The notes beneath the pieces are model-generated. The model was not told where the DNA came from and searched no databases. It worked only from the letters and a program-made list of their open reading frames with translations. Shown piece after piece: positions 60,888-64,000 of a DNA stretch of 64,000 nucleotides. The position numbers and the translations under genes were made by a program. The DNA comes from Vagococcus acidifermentans (lineage in GTDB: Bacteria; Bacillota; Bacilli; Lactobacillales; Vagococcaceae). The stretch is from the NCBI RefSeq assembly GCF_003987655.1, contig NZ_NGKC01000012.1:32456-96455 (forward strand). Direction: 5' to 3'. Every line of letters starts with the position of its first letter. Within the stretch, counting starts at the first letter, position 1.

Positions 60888-63651
60888 GTCTCACTCTGTT
60901 TAGAGTGAGTGGATTGAAATCTCCCAGCCATTTTATCACCTCCAAAAAATAACATGTCTCACTCTGTTTAGAGTGAGTGGATTGAAATGACCAAGACAGC
61001 AGGACAGACTGTCTCCCTTAAAACGTCTCACTCTGTTTAGAGTGAGTGGATTGAAATCGTTTGGCAAAACAAATATAGAACCTGGGTCAAGTCTCACTCT
61101 GTTTAGAGTGAGTGGATTGAAATATTGCTTTAGGGATTGCAGCTAAAGCTGAGTTAGCGTCTCACTCTGTTTAGAGTGAGTGGATTGAAATAGCTCGATT
61201 TCTCTTTCCAACTCTTGGATTCGGTCTCACTCTGTTTAGAGTGAGTGGATTGAAATGCGAAAGAGCTGCGGACGAATGTACCAAAGCTAGGTCTCACTCT
61301 GTTTAGAGTGAGTGGATTGAAATTTTTGTCAGCAATCTGTTTGTCGGGATTAGTTACGTCTCACTCTGTTTAGAGTGAGTGGATTGAAATGAAAGTGTTA
61401 GAGGTGTAGAAACATGGAATTAAAGTCTCACTCTGTTTAGAGTGAGTGGATTGAAATTGTGGCATACATTGTGCCATTCTCGTTGTACTCCCTGTCTCAC
61501 TCTGTTTAGAGTGAGTGGATTGAAATAGTATAGTTTAACGAATCATTTTTCGAATCTTTGTCTCACTCTGTTTAGAGTGAGTGGATTGAAATAGTTTTCG
61601 GAATGAATGGCTGGAAGAACAGGGACTGTCTCACTCTGTTTAGAGTGAGTGGATTGAAATGTATGACCGGCCTTGGATGCACGCTTGTTTTGCCGTCTCA
61701 CTCTGTTTAGAGTGAGTGGATTGAAATAATCAAATTAATGCTAAAATGTCAACTCTGATTGAGTCTCACTCTGTTTAGAGTGAGTGGATTGAAATAATCA
61801 AATTAATGCTAAAATGTCAACTCTGATTGAGTCTCACTCTGTTTAGAGTGAGTGGATTGAAATAAAGATACTAAAGAATATCAGACGTTAGAATTTTTGT
61901 CTCACTCTGTTTAGAGTGAGTGGATTGAAATCGTCAAAGCTGTTGGAAAAAAAGCGAGGTATTGGGTCTCACTCTGTTTAGAGTGAGTGGATTGAAATAT
62001 TGGTCATGCGCTCAATGCGTTGCGATTGATTTCGTCTCACTCTGTTTAGAGTGAGTGGATTGAAATAATTTTTGAGCCAAGAGGCTTTCGCTGTTGTGGG
62101 TCTCACTCTGTTTAGAGTGAGTGGATTGAAATTCAAACGCCCAATCAGGAAATCCTTGAAGTCTGTCTCACTCTGTTTAGAGTGAGTGGATTGAAATGCA
62201 ACCTCGGCCAGTTCCACCGACAAAGCGACAAGTCTCACTCTGTTTAGAGTGAGTGGATTGAAATGGTGACCATCGTAATGCGCATTTTTTTAGTATTCGT
62301 CTCACTCTGTTTAGAGTGAGTGGATTGAAATAACTTAGCAGTCAATCGAAATTTTACGAATAAGGTCTCACTCTGTTTAGAGTGAGTGGATTGAAATTAC
62401 CGTCCGACAGTTGCGACTGTGGAAATTACGGTCTCACTCTGTTTAGAGTGAGTGGATTGAAATTAAGACCCGATTCGTACCGCTGATGACATTTTTGTCT
62501 CACTCTGTTTAGAGTGAGTGGATTGAAATTCAAGGCAAACCACTTTGAGTTTGTGTCCGTAGCATGTCTCACTCTGTTTAGAGTGAGTGGATTGAAATAA
62601 TCCGGGGAGCAAAACGAAAATTTGTCAACACATGTCTCACTCTGTTTAGAGTGAGTGGATTGAAATTTGCCGTCACCGATCGTCAATTGCACGGTCTGAG
62701 GGTCTCACTCTGTTTAGAGTGAGTGGATTGAAATGAATCAATAAGATGAGCTTTAAAAACTTCAAAGGCGTCTCACTCTGTTTAGAGTGAGTGGATTGAA
62801 ATCAAAAAGGGTATGATTGATCCGGCTGATGAACCTGTCTCACTCTGTTTAGAGTGAGTGGATTGAAATATAACCGAATGAAAAGGGGTGATTGCGTGGT
62901 AACGTCTCACTCTGTTTAGAGTGAGTGGATTGAAATTATTCAAGTATAACAAAGAAAGCGATTAACGAAAGTCTCACTCTGTTTAGAGTGAGTGGATTGA
63001 AATCGCTGATGAAATGTTTATCGTCTATGACAACACCGGTCTCACTCTGTTTAGAGTGAGTGGATTGAAATAGCTGAAGGGGAAACTGATACTGTAGAAG
63101 GTACGGGTCTCACTCTGTTTAGAGTGAGTGGATTGAAATTAATGTCTTGCTATCAAATTTTGAAAGGTCAAAGTCTCACTCTGTTTAGAGTGAGTGGATT
63201 GAAATTGTTGTTGCGACGTGGGATGACATTGAGCAGACGTCTCACTCTGTTTAGAGTGAGTGGATTGAAATTCTATCCGGCTATTATTCAATACAAAATG
63301 AAACACGTCTCACTCTGTTTAGAGTGAGTGGATTGAAATACTCATAAGAGGAAAGGCAGGTGATCCAATATCTCCGTCTCACTCTGTTTAGAGTGAGTGG
63401 ATTGAAATTGCCAATGTCATCACCTGCCTAAATAATTTTTCTTGTCTCACTCTGTTTAGAGTGAGTGGATTGAAATGAAAAAGAAATGACGCAGTGGTTG
63501 AAATTCCTAAAAGTCTCACTCTGTTTAGAGTGAGTGGATTGAAATCTGGGATTGCGTACTTACCCTAGCATAGCCATAAGGTCTCACTCTGTTTAGAGTG
63601 AGTGGATTGAAATCTGATAGTCGGTACTCAATCACCTGGCAATCTTCCGTC
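60888..63651 (+). CRISPR. Type I-C CRISPR array, 41 full repeats, cut by an IS
   Basis: The 33-bp repeat is GT-CTCACTCT-GTTT-AGAGTGAG-TGGATTGAAAT: an 8-bp stem and the 11-nt 3' part that becomes the crRNA handle. I counted 41 copies from 60888 to 63613, all identical as far as I can see, with 40 spacers of 32-36 nt between them. One more 35-nt spacer (63614-63648) is followed only by GTC, the start of a 42nd repeat, where an IS begins. The spacers at 61728-61762 and 61796-61830 are identical. The leader is on the cas2 side, so new spacers enter there and transcription runs on the plus strand. Confidence 0.98.

Positions 63652-64000
<349 letters not shown>

Noticed and set aside
61978..62692. 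Open frames on the minus strand within the CRISPR array (repeating NPLTLNRVR)
   Set aside because: They are translations of the CRISPR repeat and not genes.

Overview
The window reads as part of a low-to-mid GC Gram-positive chromosome, most likely Lactobacillales (Carnobacteriaceae or Enterococcaceae-like; Trichococcus is a guess). The reasons are strong AGGAGG ribosome sites, the V-type ATPase/NtpJ pair, the class Ib nrdHIEF set, gut/srl-type sorbitol genes, a TPP riboswitch and PRD regulators. No taxonomic search was possible.

Layout. 1-2.4 kb: end of a V-type ATPase operon (ntpB end, ntpD) and a Ktr/NtpJ cation transporter. 2.4-9.8 kb: a sigma-A promoter and a roughly 570-nt structured leader with an internal terminator, then one tight run of two unlike ABC importers (an SsuA/TauA/NMT1-like set and a PstSCAB-like set) and a small HAD phosphatase. 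9.8-13.7 kb: a short peptide gene, an amphi-Trp protein, a membrane metallophosphoesterase and a membrane metalloprotease. 13.8-22.2 kb: a polyol operon with a PRD regulator, galactitol-type PTS, zinc dehydrogenase, RhaD-type aldolase, FucO and an Rpe-type epimerase. 22.3-28 kb: LysM cell-wall protein, aminopeptidase P, Ldh2-type dehydrogenase and a YjeM-like permease. 28.3-33.4 kb: a complete sorbitol PTS operon. 33.5-37.2 kb: nrdHIEF on the minus strand with NrdR boxes. 37.2-40.5 kb: feoAB with a Fur box. 40.6-51.2 kb: assorted genes (hydrolase, tRNA-Lys, pyrG, kinase, aldo/keto reductase, riboswitch-controlled thiMDE, C45 hydrolase).

51.3-64 kb: a type I-C CRISPR-Cas locus (cas3, cas5c, cas8c, cas7c, cas4, cas1, cas2) and an array of 41 identical 33-bp repeats. 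An IS3-type element breaks off the array 3 bp into the next repeat and runs off the window.

Two things in the CRISPR locus stand out. First, between cas3 and cas5c the minus strand carries a solitary degenerate repeat. It keeps the exact 11-nt crRNA 5' handle and an 8-bp stem with a different sequence, and is followed by a spacer-like stretch and a terminator. The spacer-like stretch matches 15 of 18 seed-proximal bases of a site about 80 bp away, next to a TTC PAM, beside a possible promoter for the cas5c-cas2 genes. Two of the three mismatches fall on positions 6 and 12, which Cascade leaves unpaired. This looks like a crRNA-like autorepressor RNA (CreR type) for a type I-C system. Second, Cas8c is 893 residues long because its C-terminal module, the part that normally also yields the small subunit Cas11c, is present three times in tandem. 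That equals the number of such modules in a normal I-C complex (one Cas8c plus two Cas11c).
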